From JALYUA01 sp039933215 (GTDB lineage Bacteria > Acidobacteriota > Thermoanaerobaculia > UBA5066 > Gp7-AA6), in contig JBDTOO010000005.1 of assembly GCA_039933215.1 (NCBI GenBank), positions 25,206-89,205 on the forward strand: a stretch of DNA of 64,000 nt, in the 5' to 3' direction. Positions within the stretch are counted from its first letter, which is position 1, and each line of letters starts with the position of its first letter. Position numbers and translations under genes: made by a program. Shown piece by piece: positions 17,426 through 27,070 of the stretch. The notes below the pieces were generated by a model. It saw only the letters and a program-made list of their open reading frames with translations, searched no databases and was not told where the DNA came from.

Positions 17426-18094
17426 ATGGCTCATCCGGCACCGCTTTTCCTCGGCTCCGTCTCGATGGCGGTCCTTCTGGGAGGCCTGGTCGCGGGCTCC
17501 GCCGAGGGAGCCGCTCCCCGCCGTCCCGCCGGCTCGCACCACCCCGTCCGCGAGCGGATGAATGCGTACGTGCTCTCGCAGGGGGACCACACGATGAGCT
17601 CCGACGCCTCCGTCGAGGAGATCGAGTCGCTGCGCGACGAATGGTCCGGCGACTTCCTCTGGGTCCGCCGCGGCGATCGGAAGTTTCTGATCCGCGACCT
17701 GCCCACCGTGAAAGAGGCCCGGACCTTCTTCGCTCCCATGCAGGCGCTCGATCCGGAGAGGCACGCCCTCGAGCGGCGCCAGCAGGCGATTCAGGAGGAA
17801 GAGAGGGACCTCGATCGGGAAGAGGAAGCGATCGAGGAGGAGATTCAGGACATGGACGATCGGGAAGACGACGATCGATCTCTTCCCGCGGCGGACCGCG
17901 ATGATCTCGAGCGGCGGCTGCGCGACGTGAGAGCGAAGATGCGGGGCGTCGAGGACCGCGAACGGGCGCTCGACGCGGACGAAACCGCGCTCGACCGGCG
18001 TTCGGACGCGCTCGAGGCGAAGGCGGAGGCCGCGCTCAGGGCTCTCATCGACCGGGCACTCGAGAAGGGTCTGGCCCGGCCGATCGGCGACTAG
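17426..18094 (+). CDS. Exported coiled-coil protein of unknown function
   Basis: A 222-residue protein with ATG at 17426 behind AGGAGGGATCGCC. Residues 1-30 are a signal peptide (ends GSAEGAA). A short domain follows (SGDFLWVRRGDRKFLIRDLPTV ... FFAPMQALDPE, about 72-115). The remainder is a long charged helix (EEERDLDREEEAIEEEIQD through VEDRERALDADETALDRRS), clearly coiled coil. No family recognised; secreted or periplasmic structural role is a guess. It converges with the NRPS-like unit with a 4-nt overlap. Confidence 0.72.
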   Translation: MAHPAPLFLGSVSMAVLLGGLVAGSAEGAAPRRPAGSHHPVRERMNAYVLSQGDHTMSSDASVEEIESLRDEWSGDFLWVRRGDRKFLIRDLPTVKEARTFFAPMQALDPERHALERRQQAIQEEERDLDREEEAIEEEIQDMDDREDDDRSLPAADRDDLERRLRDVRAKMRGVEDRERALDADETALDRRSDALEAKAEAALRALIDRALEKGLARPIGD

Positions 18095-19749
18095 CGCGCG
18101 GGCCGCGGGCGCGCCTCGACCCGCCGGGCGAGTCCTGCGGCGGTCGAGCTCTCGAAAAATTCGCGCACCGGGATCTCGATCCCGAACGCGTCCCGGATGC
18201 GGGAGATCGCCCGGATGACCAGCAGGGAATCCCCGCCTCGGTCGAAGAAGTCGTCGTCGGCGGCCATTTGCGCCACGCCCAGGATCCCGGCGAGCAGGGA
18301 CGCGATCCGCCGCTCGACGGCGTCGTCCGGAAGCGGGCCTGCGAGCCCTGCCGCCTCCGCCGCGGGGACGCTGCCGGGGGCCGGGGCCGCCCCGCCCGAC
18401 AGAAGATCGGTGAGCAGGCATTCCGGATCGGTGGCCACGCGCTCCGCGAGCGCTCGGAGTTCCTCCCCGAGGCGGACGACGTCGTCCGTTTCGAAGAGAT
18501 CGGTCGCGTAGACGAAGCGCGCGCCGATCTCCCCGGCACCGGCGACGAGGTCCATCTCGAGATCCACCATCGCGACGCGGCTTTCCGCCGGCTCCACCCC
18601 GACGGTGAGAGGCCCGGATCCCGGGGGCCGGCGCGGGACGTTTCTGAAGTTCATCATCATCTGGAAGAGCGGCGGATGGTTCGCGCTCCGCTTCGGCTGG
18701 ACCTCCTGGACGACGCGCTCGAAAGGGACGTCCTGATTCTCGTAGGCCTTGAGGGCCGCCGTCCGGACGCGGCGCAGGAGCCCTGAGAACGAAACGTCTC
18801 CGGACAGATCCGCGCGCAGGACGACGGTGTTGATGAAGCAGCCGATGAGGTTTTCCGTATCGACCTGCCCGCGTCCCGCCACCGGTACGCCGAGCAGAAA
18901 ATCCCGGCGGCCGCTCCGGCGCGCCAGGAGCACCTGGAACAGCGCGAGCGCCGCCATGAAGATCGTCACGCCCTGGCTCCGCGCGAGAGCCTTCAGCCGG
19001 GCACTCAGCTCGACGCCGAACGAGACGTCTTCGAAGCCCGCCCCGAACGACTCCCGCGCCGGGCGCGGGCGCGCGGAGGGCAGGTCGAGGAGGACGGGAG
19101 CGCCGGCGAGCTTTCGTTTCCACCAGGCGAGCTGCCGCGCCGCCTCGGGCCGCCGCATCCGTTCCCTCTGCCGTCGGGCGTACTCGCGGTAGGGGAGGGA
19201 CGGCTCGGGCAGCGCGGACGGGCGTCCCGCGGCGAAGGCCTCGGAAAGCGCCTCGATCTCCGCGACGAGGACCGTCATCGACCAGGCGTCGAAGACGGCG
19301 TGATGGACGTTCCAGAGGAGCCGGTGATCGTCTTCTTCCCATCGGACGAGCCGCGCTCGCCAGAGCGGTCCGCGGGCGAGATCGAACGGCCGGGCATCCT
19401 CCTCCTCCCGCTCGCGGAGCCGGCGCTCGCGCTCGGGCTCTGGCAGGCCGGAGAGATCCTCGAAGGGGAGCGCCACGTCCGCCGGCGCCGGGAGGACGAT
19501 CTGCTCGAGCGAAGCGTCATTCCAGCGGATCACCGTCCGGAGCGGCTCGTGGCGGCGCACGATCTCCCGGAGGACGCCCGCGAGCGTCTCGAGCCGCAGC
19601 GGCCCGCGCAGGCGAAGACGGGAAGGGCGCTGGAAGACGCGGCTTCCCGGCTCCATCTGCTCGAAGAACCAGATCCGCTGCTGGGAAAACGACACGGGTC
19701 CGGTGTGGCTTCCGGAGGGAGACCCGGCGCGGGGGCCGGAGGCCGTCAT
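18091..19749 (-). CDS. NRPS-like condensation domain plus C-terminal carrier protein
   Basis: A 552-residue protein. The condensation domain begins with PVSFSQQRIWFFEQMEPGS (C1 motif) near residue 17. Its catalytic motif is H149-H150-A-V-F-D154-A155-WS: the canonical HHxxxDG with Ala in place of Gly. Later C motifs include GVPVAGRGQVDTENLIGCFINT and YENQDVPFERVV. A carrier domain follows, with the phosphopantetheine site at Ser508 (DRGGDSLLVIRAI). There is no adenylation or thioesterase domain in this protein. The start overlaps the upstream adenylation gene by ATGA, so both are coupled. The product is unknown; a single amide or ester bond-forming step is the simplest reading. Confidence 0.88.
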   Translation of the reverse strand: MTASGPRAGSPSGSHTGPVSFSQQRIWFFEQMEPGSRVFQRPSRLRLRGPLRLETLAGVLREIVRRHEPLRTVIRWNDASLEQIVLPAPADVALPFEDLSGLPEPERERRLREREEEDARPFDLARGPLWRARLVRWEEDDHRLLWNVHHAVFDAWSMTVLVAEIEALSEAFAAGRPSALPEPSLPYREYARRQRERMRRPEAARQLAWWKRKLAGAPVLLDLPSARPRPARESFGAGFEDVSFGVELSARLKALARSQGVTIFMAALALFQVLLARRSGRRDFLLGVPVAGRGQVDTENLIGCFINTVVLRADLSGDVSFSGLLRRVRTAALKAYENQDVPFERVVQEVQPKRSANHPPLFQMMMNFRNVPRRPPGSGPLTVGVEPAESRVAMVDLEMDLVAGAGEIGARFVYATDLFETDDVVRLGEELRALAERVATDPECLLTDLLSGGAAPAPGSVPAAEAAGLAGPLPDDAVERRIASLLAGILGVAQMAADDDFFDRGGDSLLVIRAISRIRDAFGIEIPVREFFESSTAAGLARRVEARPRPAR

Positions 19750-21578
19750 CCCGGAGCGGCCGCGGCGCCGGGTCCGGGCGGGGACTTCGCCTCGACGAGC
19801 CGCGCGAGCTTCTCGATCGTCCCGGCCTCGAAGAGCTCGAGGAGAGACACTTCGACTCCGAGCCGCTCGTGGATCCGCGCGGCGATCTGGGCGGCGAGGA
19901 TCGAGTCACCGCCCGCCGCCACGAAGTCTTCCGCCGCATCCAACGGGTCCACCCGCAGGATCTCGGTCCACGTCCGCGCAATCTCCTGCTCGACCGCGCC
20001 TCGAGGCGGCCGCGGCTCCGAGGCGGAACCGGCAGCAGGAGAGGCGGATGTCACGCCGAGCTTCTCCGCGAGCCCGATGCGCTGGAGTTTGCCGGTCGGG
20101 CCCCTGGGGATCTCGGTCACGACGACGATGCGGCGGGGCACCTTGAAATCCGCCAGGTGCTTCGACGCGAATTCGCGGAGCTCCGACGGCGTCGCCCGGG
20201 CGCCCTCCTGGAGGACCACCGCCGCTCCCACCTCTTCGCCGAGACGCGGATCTGGGATCGCGAAGGCCACCGCCTGGGCGACCGCGGGATGCTCGAGCAG
20301 CACTTCGTCGATCTCGCGCGGCGAGATCTTCTCTCCGCCGCGGTTGATGATCTCCTTCAGACGCCCCGTCAGGGTCAGGTAGCCCTCGGCGTCGAGATGC
20401 CCCTGATCGCCCGTGCGAAACCACCCCCGAAGGTACGCGCTCGCATTCGCCGCGGGATTTCCGACGTAGCCCGCCGTGACGTTCGGCCCGCGGATGACGA
20501 CCTCGCCCCGCACGCCCGGGCCCGCGAGCTCTCCCTTCTCGTCGAGAACCGCGATCTCCGGTCCCGCGGCGCGCCCGACCGTGCCGGGCTTGCGGGTCTC
20601 CGGGGGGAGAGGGTTGCTCGCCATCTGGTGCGAGGCCTCCGTCATACCGTAGGCCTCGACCACCGGAACGGCAAACGTGCTCTCGAGCTCGGACAGCACG
20701 GCCGGCGGCAGCGATGCGGAGGAGGACCGGACGAAGCGCAGGCGCCCCTTCACCGGTTCGCCCTTCGTCCCTCTCGCGCGCGCGAGGATCGCCTGGTGCA
20801 TCGTCGGCACTGCCGTGTACCAGGTCGGCTCAAACTCGCGCATCCAGTCGAAGAACTTCGGGGACTGGAATCCCGGCGCGCACACGACGCTTCCCCCGGC
20901 GCGAAGCGACGCGAGCAGAGCGGCCACGAGGCCGTGGATGTGAAAGAGAGGCATGACATTCAGGCAGCGGTCGGAGCTCGTGAGGGCGAGCGTCCGGACG
21001 ATGTGGCCCGCCGAGGCTCGCAGGTTCGCGCCCGTCAGGGCGACGAGCTTGGGGCGGGACGTCGTGCCGGACGTGTGGAGGAAGAGGGCGGGGTCGCCCG
21101 GTTCGGAGGGGGATGTTGCCGCCGCGCCGGCTGGCGCCCCGGCGGCGGCGATCAGCCGGAACGCTCCCGCCTGCTCCCCGTCGGGCTCGAGCTCCAGGAC
21201 CCGCACGCCGAGCCGACCCGCCGCACGCCGGGCCGGGGAGTCCCCGCCGGCCGGAAGCACGATCGCACGCGCGGCGAGGTCGGACAGATAGAAGACGAAT
21301 TCCTCTTCACGATACGCGGGGTTCAAGGGAGCGCTCCCCGCGACGGAAGAGATCGCCAGAAACGCGACCGCCATGTCGGGCCCGTCCGGAAGGCAGATCG
21401 CGATGCGATCGCCGCGGCCGATTCCCGAGGCGGAGAGGTCGGCGGCGACGCGGTCGATCCTCTCTCGGAGGCCGCCGCGCGTGAGGACCGCACGACCGGG
21501 CGCGAGGAGCGCGGGTTCGTCCGCGTCCCGAGGTGAGGGGTCCGGCAGGTAACGGTCCGAGGCGCGAACCTTCTTCAC
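19746..21578 (-). CDS. AMP-dependent ligase fused to a carrier domain (NRPS-like adenylation-PCP)
   Basis: A 610-residue adenylate-forming enzyme. The AMP-binding core is LFLHTSGTTSRPKLVALTG (about residue 170), then EAYGMTEASHQMAS, GWFRTGDQGHLDAEGYLTL and GRLKEIINRGGEKISPREID, with the C-terminal lysine motif GPTGKLQR near 490. A carrier domain follows, with Ser559 in AAGGDSILAAQIAA. The A-domain resembles fatty-acyl/oxalate-CoA ligases more than amino-acid A-domains, so the substrate may be a carboxylic acid rather than an amino acid (inference). It is the first gene of a two-gene minus-strand unit with the condensation protein. Confidence 0.9.
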   Translation of the reverse strand: MKKVRASDRYLPDPSPRDADEPALLAPGRAVLTRGGLRERIDRVAADLSASGIGRGDRIAICLPDGPDMAVAFLAISSVAGSAPLNPAYREEEFVFYLSDLAARAIVLPAGGDSPARRAAGRLGVRVLELEPDGEQAGAFRLIAAAGAPAGAAATSPSEPGDPALFLHTSGTTSRPKLVALTGANLRASAGHIVRTLALTSSDRCLNVMPLFHIHGLVAALLASLRAGGSVVCAPGFQSPKFFDWMREFEPTWYTAVPTMHQAILARARGTKGEPVKGRLRFVRSSSASLPPAVLSELESTFAVPVVEAYGMTEASHQMASNPLPPETRKPGTVGRAAGPEIAVLDEKGELAGPGVRGEVVIRGPNVTAGYVGNPAANASAYLRGWFRTGDQGHLDAEGYLTLTGRLKEIINRGGEKISPREIDEVLLEHPAVAQAVAFAIPDPRLGEEVGAAVVLQEGARATPSELREFASKHLADFKVPRRIVVVTEIPRGPTGKLQRIGLAEKLGVTSASPAAGSASEPRPPRGAVEQEIARTWTEILRVDPLDAAEDFVAAGGDSILAAQIAARIHERLGVEVSLLELFEAGTIEKLARLVEAKSPPGPGAAAAPG

Positions 21579-21630
21579 GGTGCGCAGAATACGATGCGCG
21601 ATCCGTGCCCGCCGGAGAGACCTCGCCGTC

Positions 21631-23790
21631 TCAGCTCGCGGTGCGCGCCGGGGCAGGCGCGTTCTCCCGCGCGGCGCCGTCGATGCCGAGCTGCCGGAGG
21701 AGAAAGGCCTGGTCGAAGGCGCGCTCCCGGAGCTTGTCGTACCGGCCCGACGAGCCGCCGTGTCCGCCCGCCATGTTGATCTTGAAGAGGAGCGGATTCC
21801 GGTCGGTCTTCATCGCCCGAAGCTTCGCGACGTACTTCGCCGGCTCCCAGTACATGACCTGGCTGTCGTCCCACGACGTCTTGACGAGGATCGTCGGGTA
21901 GTCCTTCCCCGCGATGTTGTCGTACGGGCTGTATGACCGCATGTAGACGTACTGCTCCCGGATCTTGGGGTTGCCCCACTCCTCGAACTCGGGAACCGTC
22001 AGGGGAACCGACTCGTCGAGCATCGTGTTGATCACGTCCACGAACGGGACGTGGGAGAGCACGACCTTGAACAGGTCGGGTCTCATGTTCGTCACGGCTC
22101 CCATCAGAAGGCCGCCCGCGCTTCCGCCTTCGATCGCCAGCCGATCCCGCGACGTGTAACGGTCCGCGATGAGCTGCTCGGCGGACGCGATGAAATCCGT
22201 AAAGGTGTTCTTCTTCGACAGCATCCGTCCCTGGTCGTGCCACTTCTTGCCGAGATCGCCGCCGCCGCGGATGTGCGCGAGCGCGAGGACGAACCCGCGG
22301 TCCAGGAGGCTGATCTCGTTCGAGTCGAACTCGACGTCGGAGGGCGCGCCGTAGGAGCCGTAGGCGCCGAGGAGGAGCGGCGCCTTGCCGTCCGCGACGA
22401 AGCCCTTGCGGTAGACGATCGAGATCGGGATCTTCGTGCCGTCGGAGGCCGTGGCGTACCTCCGCTCCGAGGTGTAGCGGGAGGGATCGTAGCCGCCGAG
22501 GACTTCACGCCGCTTGAGGAGCGTCTTCTCGCCGGTGACGACGTCGTAGTCGTAGACCGACGGCGGCGTGGTGAACGACTCGTAGGCGATGCGCAGCCTG
22601 TTCGTGTCGAACTCGCGATTGTTCTCGGCTCCGGCCGAATAGATCGCCTCGGGGAACTCGAGGCGGCGCGTGGCGCCGGTCTTGAAATCGAGGATCGAGA
22701 TCCGCGGAAGCGCGTCCTGGCGCTCGTACACGGCTCCCCATCCCGCGAAGAGGTCGAAGTCTTCGAGCATGACGTCGTCGCGGTGCGCGATGAGCTCCTT
22801 CCAGTTCTCGGGTCGCGGATCCGACGCGGGCGCGACGACGAGACGCTTGTTCCGGCCCCTGTCGTTGGTGAGGACGTAGAACATGTCTCCGCGGTGGTCG
22901 ACGAGGTACTCTCGGTCGTGGACCCGGGGCGCGACCATCCGGAGCGGCGCGGTGGGGGCTTCGGCCTTCAGGTATCGCACCTCGGATGTCGTCAGACTGC
23001 CCGATTCGAAGAAAAGGTACTCGCCGCTGCGGGAGCGGTGCACGCCGACGCCGAACATCTCGTCCTTCTCCTCGTGGAGGAGGGTGTCCCCTTTCGTGTC
23101 GGTACCCACGGAGTGCCGCCACAGCCGGTTGGGCCGCTTCGCGAGGTCCGTGGTCGCGTAGAAGATCGTCTTGTTGTCGGCCGCCCAGGCCACGGACCGC
23201 ACGCGCTCGGCCGTGTCCGGCAGGACCCGGCCCGTCTTCAGGTCCTTGACGTGGAGGTCGTAGTCGCGAAAGCCTGTCTTGTCGGTCGTGTACGCGAGCG
23301 AGTTCCCGTCGTCGCTCACGCGCCAGGCCCCGACCGACATGAACTTCTCGCCTCGGGCGAGCTCGTTCACGTCGAGGACGATCTCCTCCGGCGCGTCGAG
23401 CGTCTTCTTGCGGCAGTAGATGGGATAGGCCTTCCCCTGCTCCGTCCGCGAGTAATAGAAATAGCCGCGGTCGCGGAACGGAACGGAGAGGTCGGTCTCC
23501 TTGATGCGCCCGAGCATCTCGGCGTAGAGCGTCTTCTGAAGCGGCTCGGTCGGCTTCATGACCGCGTCCGTGTAGGCGTTCTCCGCTTCGAGATACGCGC
23601 GTACCTGGGGATCCTTCTTCTCGCGCATCCAGAAGTAGTCGTCCTGCAGGGTGTCGCCGTGGATCGTGATCGACCGCGCGATCTTTTTCGCGACCGGCGG
23701 TTTCGGCGGAGCGACGGACTCTTCGGCGTCAAGCACGGGCACGAGGACACTCATTGCGAGTGCCGTCACCAGAGCGGTTCGGCGGGACAT
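21631..23790 (-). CDS. ptrB: Exported oligopeptidase B (S9A prolyl oligopeptidase family)
   Basis: A 719-residue serine peptidase cleaving peptides after basic residues (family knowledge). A signal peptide (MSRRTALVTALAMSVLVPVLDA) points to the periplasm. The N-terminal propeller carries YFWMREKKDPQVRAYLEAEN; the C-terminal alpha/beta hydrolase holds the catalytic Ser557 (EGGSAGGLLMGA), an Asp at 641/642 (KTSWDDSQV) and His677 (MAGGHGGSSGRY). The ATG at 23790 has AGGAGG 5 nt upstream. Complete. The downstream NRPS-like genes are separated by 52 bp, so read-through from this gene is possible. Confidence 0.93.
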   Translation of the reverse strand: MSRRTALVTALAMSVLVPVLDAEESVAPPKPPVAKKIARSITIHGDTLQDDYFWMREKKDPQVRAYLEAENAYTDAVMKPTEPLQKTLYAEMLGRIKETDLSVPFRDRGYFYYSRTEQGKAYPIYCRKKTLDAPEEIVLDVNELARGEKFMSVGAWRVSDDGNSLAYTTDKTGFRDYDLHVKDLKTGRVLPDTAERVRSVAWAADNKTIFYATTDLAKRPNRLWRHSVGTDTKGDTLLHEEKDEMFGVGVHRSRSGEYLFFESGSLTTSEVRYLKAEAPTAPLRMVAPRVHDREYLVDHRGDMFYVLTNDRGRNKRLVVAPASDPRPENWKELIAHRDDVMLEDFDLFAGWGAVYERQDALPRISILDFKTGATRRLEFPEAIYSAGAENNREFDTNRLRIAYESFTTPPSVYDYDVVTGEKTLLKRREVLGGYDPSRYTSERRYATASDGTKIPISIVYRKGFVADGKAPLLLGAYGSYGAPSDVEFDSNEISLLDRGFVLALAHIRGGGDLGKKWHDQGRMLSKKNTFTDFIASAEQLIADRYTSRDRLAIEGGSAGGLLMGAVTNMRPDLFKVVLSHVPFVDVINTMLDESVPLTVPEFEEWGNPKIREQYVYMRSYSPYDNIAGKDYPTILVKTSWDDSQVMYWEPAKYVAKLRAMKTDRNPLLFKINMAGGHGGSSGRYDKLRERAFDQAFLLRQLGIDGAARENAPAPARTAS

Positions 23791-23877
23791 GGGGGCCTCC
23801 TGAAAACAGAGCCGCGATCATAGCAAGCGCTCCGGCGGGACATTCGCGGCTCCGGCGCGTCGCGGCCGGGAGGGGGC

Positions 23878-26130
23878 CTACCCCTGGAACGCGTACGAGA
23901 ACTTCAGGAAGAGCTGCCGCCCGACGGGGACGAGGTCGTATCGGCCGGGCGGAGCTCCGGATCCCGGAGCGGGCGCGAGCGCACGCGTGTCCCCGTACCC
24001 GAGAAAGAAAACGGTCTGCCAGTTGAGCTTGTAGGCAAAGAGGGCGGAGCCGTCGAAGTCGCCCGTCTTCCGCCCGACCGGGCTCGTGGAGAGGGTCGGG
24101 TCCCGCGTCGTCGCGACGTACTGGGCGATCGCGCGGAAAAACGCACGCGCGGTGAAGGTGTACGTCGCCTTCAGGCGCGCGACGTCGGCGGTGAAGAGGC
24201 GTCCGCCCTCGACGTTCAGCCACCGGCGGTCGCCGATGAAAGAGAGCTCGAGATGGTCCGTCGGCCGCGTCGTGACGGAGACGGACAGGTCTCCGCCGTG
24301 CCCGGTCCGGCCGTCCTCGAAATCGATCTCGCTTCCGAGGTTTCCGTTGAAGATGATGCGGGTCAGCCGGCGGGACGGGTCGACCGAGATGGACCAGACG
24401 GCCTGCGTGCGCTCGAGGACCCTGTCCCCGGTGCGCACCGCGTCGACGTCGACGCCGAGAAACCCGGCGAGGTTGAAGGCCCCGTTGAAATCGACGGCCG
24501 GGGAGAAGCGGCGGGACACGAGCCGGCCCGCACGGTCGGCCACGTAGTCCGCTCCGAGCCGCGCGAAGAGCCTCCGGAAGACGCCCTCGGGATAGAAGGT
24601 ATAGCCGGCCTGCCCCGTCACCTGACGGATCCCGACCTGCGGGACGTAGCCGTCGTCCGCGCGGAACCCGTCGGCGAAGTCGCGGTACCGGACCTGCCAC
24701 GCGAGCGTTCGCGTCTGATGGCTCCAGGCGGCGTCGAGCGCCCCGCCCGACAACGAGCGCCCGTCCCACTCGGCCGCGAGCTGCGGTCGGTCGGGGGTCT
24801 GCGTCTGGCTGTAGAGAAACTGCGCCGTCAACTGGTCGCGGTCGCTCGGGCGCCACTGCAAGTCCGGACCGAGGACGCGGTTGTGGCCCCCGCCGGAGAC
24901 CTCGCGGTCGGTGGCGAGGAGCCCGGCGAAAGAGGGTCCGAAGTCGTGCCGCACGCGGGCGATCGCGGCAATCGAGCGGAAGTCCTGCGGAGCGGCGCCG
25001 GACGACTCCGCGCCCGGGAGGATGACGAGGCCTCCGCCCCGGTCTTCGCTCACGAGGAAGGTGTATGCGGAATCGCCATCCTTTCCCGTGAGGCGCCCGC
25101 CCCAGCGCGGCGACGTGATGGTACGGGTATACACGGCCTGGATGGGGGACTGCAGCAGGTCGACGCCTTCGAGAAAAAAGGGCCGCTTCTCCGGGTAGAA
25201 GAGCGCGAAGCGCTGGTTGACGGAGATCTGCGCGACGTCCGACTCGATCTGCGAGAAGTCGGGGTTGATCGTCGCGTCGATGACCTTGTCCGGGTCCGGA
25301 GTCCATTTGACGTCTCCGCCCGCGTTGCCCCGCGGAGCCGGATAGGAGAAGTCCGAGCGGGGATCGGACCTGTCCTCCGGGCGTCCGTCGGCCTTTCCCG
25401 TCACGTAGGGCGCGGCGACGAAGTGGCCCGCGGAGGGAAGGCCCGAGAGGCCGGTGATCGTCCGCATGTGACAGATCAGGCAATTGGATCCCCGGGGAAT
25501 CGGGCTCGAGTGGAACGCATAGCGAAACTCGCGGGGGTAGTTGCGCCAGAAGAGGATCCCCCAGGACTGCGGGTCCTGCCTTCCGTAGCGCAGCGACGAG
25601 AACGGAATGCGGATCTCCGCCGTCCACCCTTGCGGCGTGACGCTGGCGGCCGAGTCGTAGAAGAAGTCCGGCGAGAAATCCTCCGTCTGGTTCGCTTCGT
25701 TCCAAACGGCGTCGCCCTGAATCCCCCGGGGGTTCACGCGGAACTCCACGGCCGACCGGCGGTCGTTGCGCGGATCGAGGAAGACCGCCACGTTGTCGTC
25801 GGTCCCGAGGACCTGGTCCCGGTCGACGTACGGCGCCCGGATCTGAGGGGGCCGCGGGTCGTCGCATCGGATCCCGATGTACAGGGACTTCTCGTCGTAT
25901 GCGAGGAGGACCGAAGTGCGGAACCGGGCGGGGAGGTTGTCGCCCGGCTGCGTCTCCCAGAAATCCTCCATGCTGGCGGCGCCCTGCCAGCCGGGATCGG
26001 ACAGGCTGCCGTCGACGTGGATCGGTCCGGCAGTTCGGGAGATCGCGAGCGGCGGCGGGATCTCGGGAGTCTGAGACAGGAGCGGTGCGGAAGAGGCAAA
26101 GACGGCGAGCACGATCCCGACGCGGCGCAT
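23878..26130 (-). CDS. DUF5916 protein: CBM9-like domain plus outer-membrane beta-barrel, with a CxxCH motif
   Basis: About 750 residues. Signal peptide MRRVGIVLAVFASSAPLLS; then a carbohydrate-binding-family-9-like domain (IHVDGSLSDPGWQGAAS ... LYIGIRCDD ... VAVFLDPRNDRRSAVEFRVNPRG). Then the DUF5916 region with DATINPDFSQIESDVAQISVNQRFALFYPEKRPFF split over about 300-335, and a C-terminal beta-barrel ending KFSYAFQG. C217-L-I-C220-H221 matches the heme c attachment motif CxxCH. The ATG at 26130 is preferred to one 60 nt upstream because the signal peptide begins there. Role in surface glycan or outer-membrane processes is unproven. Confidence 0.85.
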   Translation of the reverse strand: MRRVGIVLAVFASSAPLLSQTPEIPPPLAISRTAGPIHVDGSLSDPGWQGAASMEDFWETQPGDNLPARFRTSVLLAYDEKSLYIGIRCDDPRPPQIRAPYVDRDQVLGTDDNVAVFLDPRNDRRSAVEFRVNPRGIQGDAVWNEANQTEDFSPDFFYDSAASVTPQGWTAEIRIPFSSLRYGRQDPQSWGILFWRNYPREFRYAFHSSPIPRGSNCLICHMRTITGLSGLPSAGHFVAAPYVTGKADGRPEDRSDPRSDFSYPAPRGNAGGDVKWTPDPDKVIDATINPDFSQIESDVAQISVNQRFALFYPEKRPFFLEGVDLLQSPIQAVYTRTITSPRWGGRLTGKDGDSAYTFLVSEDRGGGLVILPGAESSGAAPQDFRSIAAIARVRHDFGPSFAGLLATDREVSGGGHNRVLGPDLQWRPSDRDQLTAQFLYSQTQTPDRPQLAAEWDGRSLSGGALDAAWSHQTRTLAWQVRYRDFADGFRADDGYVPQVGIRQVTGQAGYTFYPEGVFRRLFARLGADYVADRAGRLVSRRFSPAVDFNGAFNLAGFLGVDVDAVRTGDRVLERTQAVWSISVDPSRRLTRIIFNGNLGSEIDFEDGRTGHGGDLSVSVTTRPTDHLELSFIGDRRWLNVEGGRLFTADVARLKATYTFTARAFFRAIAQYVATTRDPTLSTSPVGRKTGDFDGSALFAYKLNWQTVFFLGYGDTRALAPAPGSGAPPGRYDLVPVGRQLFLKFSYAFQG

Positions 26131-26210
26131 CGTCTCTTGTACGCGGTTCCGGCCTTCAAGGTTCGCCGGAGTGGCAGGATTCGTGAACACTCCGCGAGCG
26201 GGGGCGACGC

Positions 26211-26999
26211 ATGCCGGTATCCACCGAGGAAAAGCGAAAGCAGAAGTGGCCGGATTTCCTCTGGATCCTCCGGCACGCCGAGAGCGCCGGCAATCTGGCG
26301 CGCGACCGGGCGGAGAGCGCGGGGGAGCCGCGGATCGTGACGGGCTCGCGCGACGTGGACGTCCCGCTCTCTCCGCTCGGGGAGCGGCAGGCCGGCGCGG
26401 TCGGCCGGTGGTTCGGAGCTCTGCCTGCGGACGAGAGGCCGACCGCGATTCTCTCCTCTCCCTACGTCCGGGCTCTCGAGACGTCGAGGCGGCTGATCGA
26501 ATCGTCGGGATGGACGGACCTGGTCGCGGTTCCCGACGAGCGTCTCCGCGAACGGGAGTTCGGGATCCTGGACGGGTTCACCCGCGCCGGGATCGAGGCG
26601 AGCTTTCCGGAGGAGGCGCTGCGGCGCGGTCCGCTCGGCAAGTTCTACTACCGGCCGCCGGGCGGGGAGAGCTGGTGCGACGTGATCCTCCGGCTTCGGA
26701 GCGTGATCGGCACGCTGACCCGGGAGTACCGGGGCGAGCGCGTCATGATCGTCTGTCACACGGTCGTCGTGCTGTGCCTCCGGTATCTCCTGGAGCGGCT
26801 CACGGAGGAGCGGCTTCTGGAGATCGACCGGACGCAGGAAGTGGCCAACGCCTCGATCACCTCCTATGCGTTCGATCCCGCGGCCGGGGACAAAGGGCGC
26901 CTCGTCCTGAAGCTCTTCAACTTCGTCGCTCCGATCGAGGGCGAGGGCGCGGCGGTCACCGCCGAGCCCCACGCGTCGCTCGAAGCCGCGCAGAAGTAG
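26211..26999 (+). CDS. Histidine phosphatase superfamily (phosphoglycerate mutase-like) protein
   Basis: A 262-residue protein with the phosphohistidine site LRHAESAGN (RHA in place of the usual RHG) at residues 20-28. It continues with SPLGERQAGAVGRWF, the substrate-site SSPYVRALETSR near 83, EREFGILDG near 114 and the second catalytic His in VCHTVVVLCLR near 182. GESWCDVILRLRSV matches the family. No signal peptide, so cytoplasmic. A small-molecule phosphatase is more likely than a glycolytic mutase, but the substrate is unknown. It reads divergently from the DUF5916 gene (80 bp gap). Confidence 0.88.
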   Translation: MPVSTEEKRKQKWPDFLWILRHAESAGNLARDRAESAGEPRIVTGSRDVDVPLSPLGERQAGAVGRWFGALPADERPTAILSSPYVRALETSRRLIESSGWTDLVAVPDERLREREFGILDGFTRAGIEASFPEEALRRGPLGKFYYRPPGGESWCDVILRLRSVIGTLTREYRGERVMIVCHTVVVLCLRYLLERLTEERLLEIDRTQEVANASITSYAFDPAAGDKGRLVLKLFNFVAPIEGEGAAVTAEPHASLEAAQK

Positions 27000-27070
27000 C
27001 GCCGAGGGAGCGAACGCGTCCGACCGTAAACGAATCGCCGGGCCGGGCGTCTCTCTTTCAGGAGGTAGCC

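Noticed and set aside
24253..26340. Plus-strand open frame of 695 codons
   Set aside because: Antisense to the DUF5916 gene, with Val/Arg-rich shadow composition.
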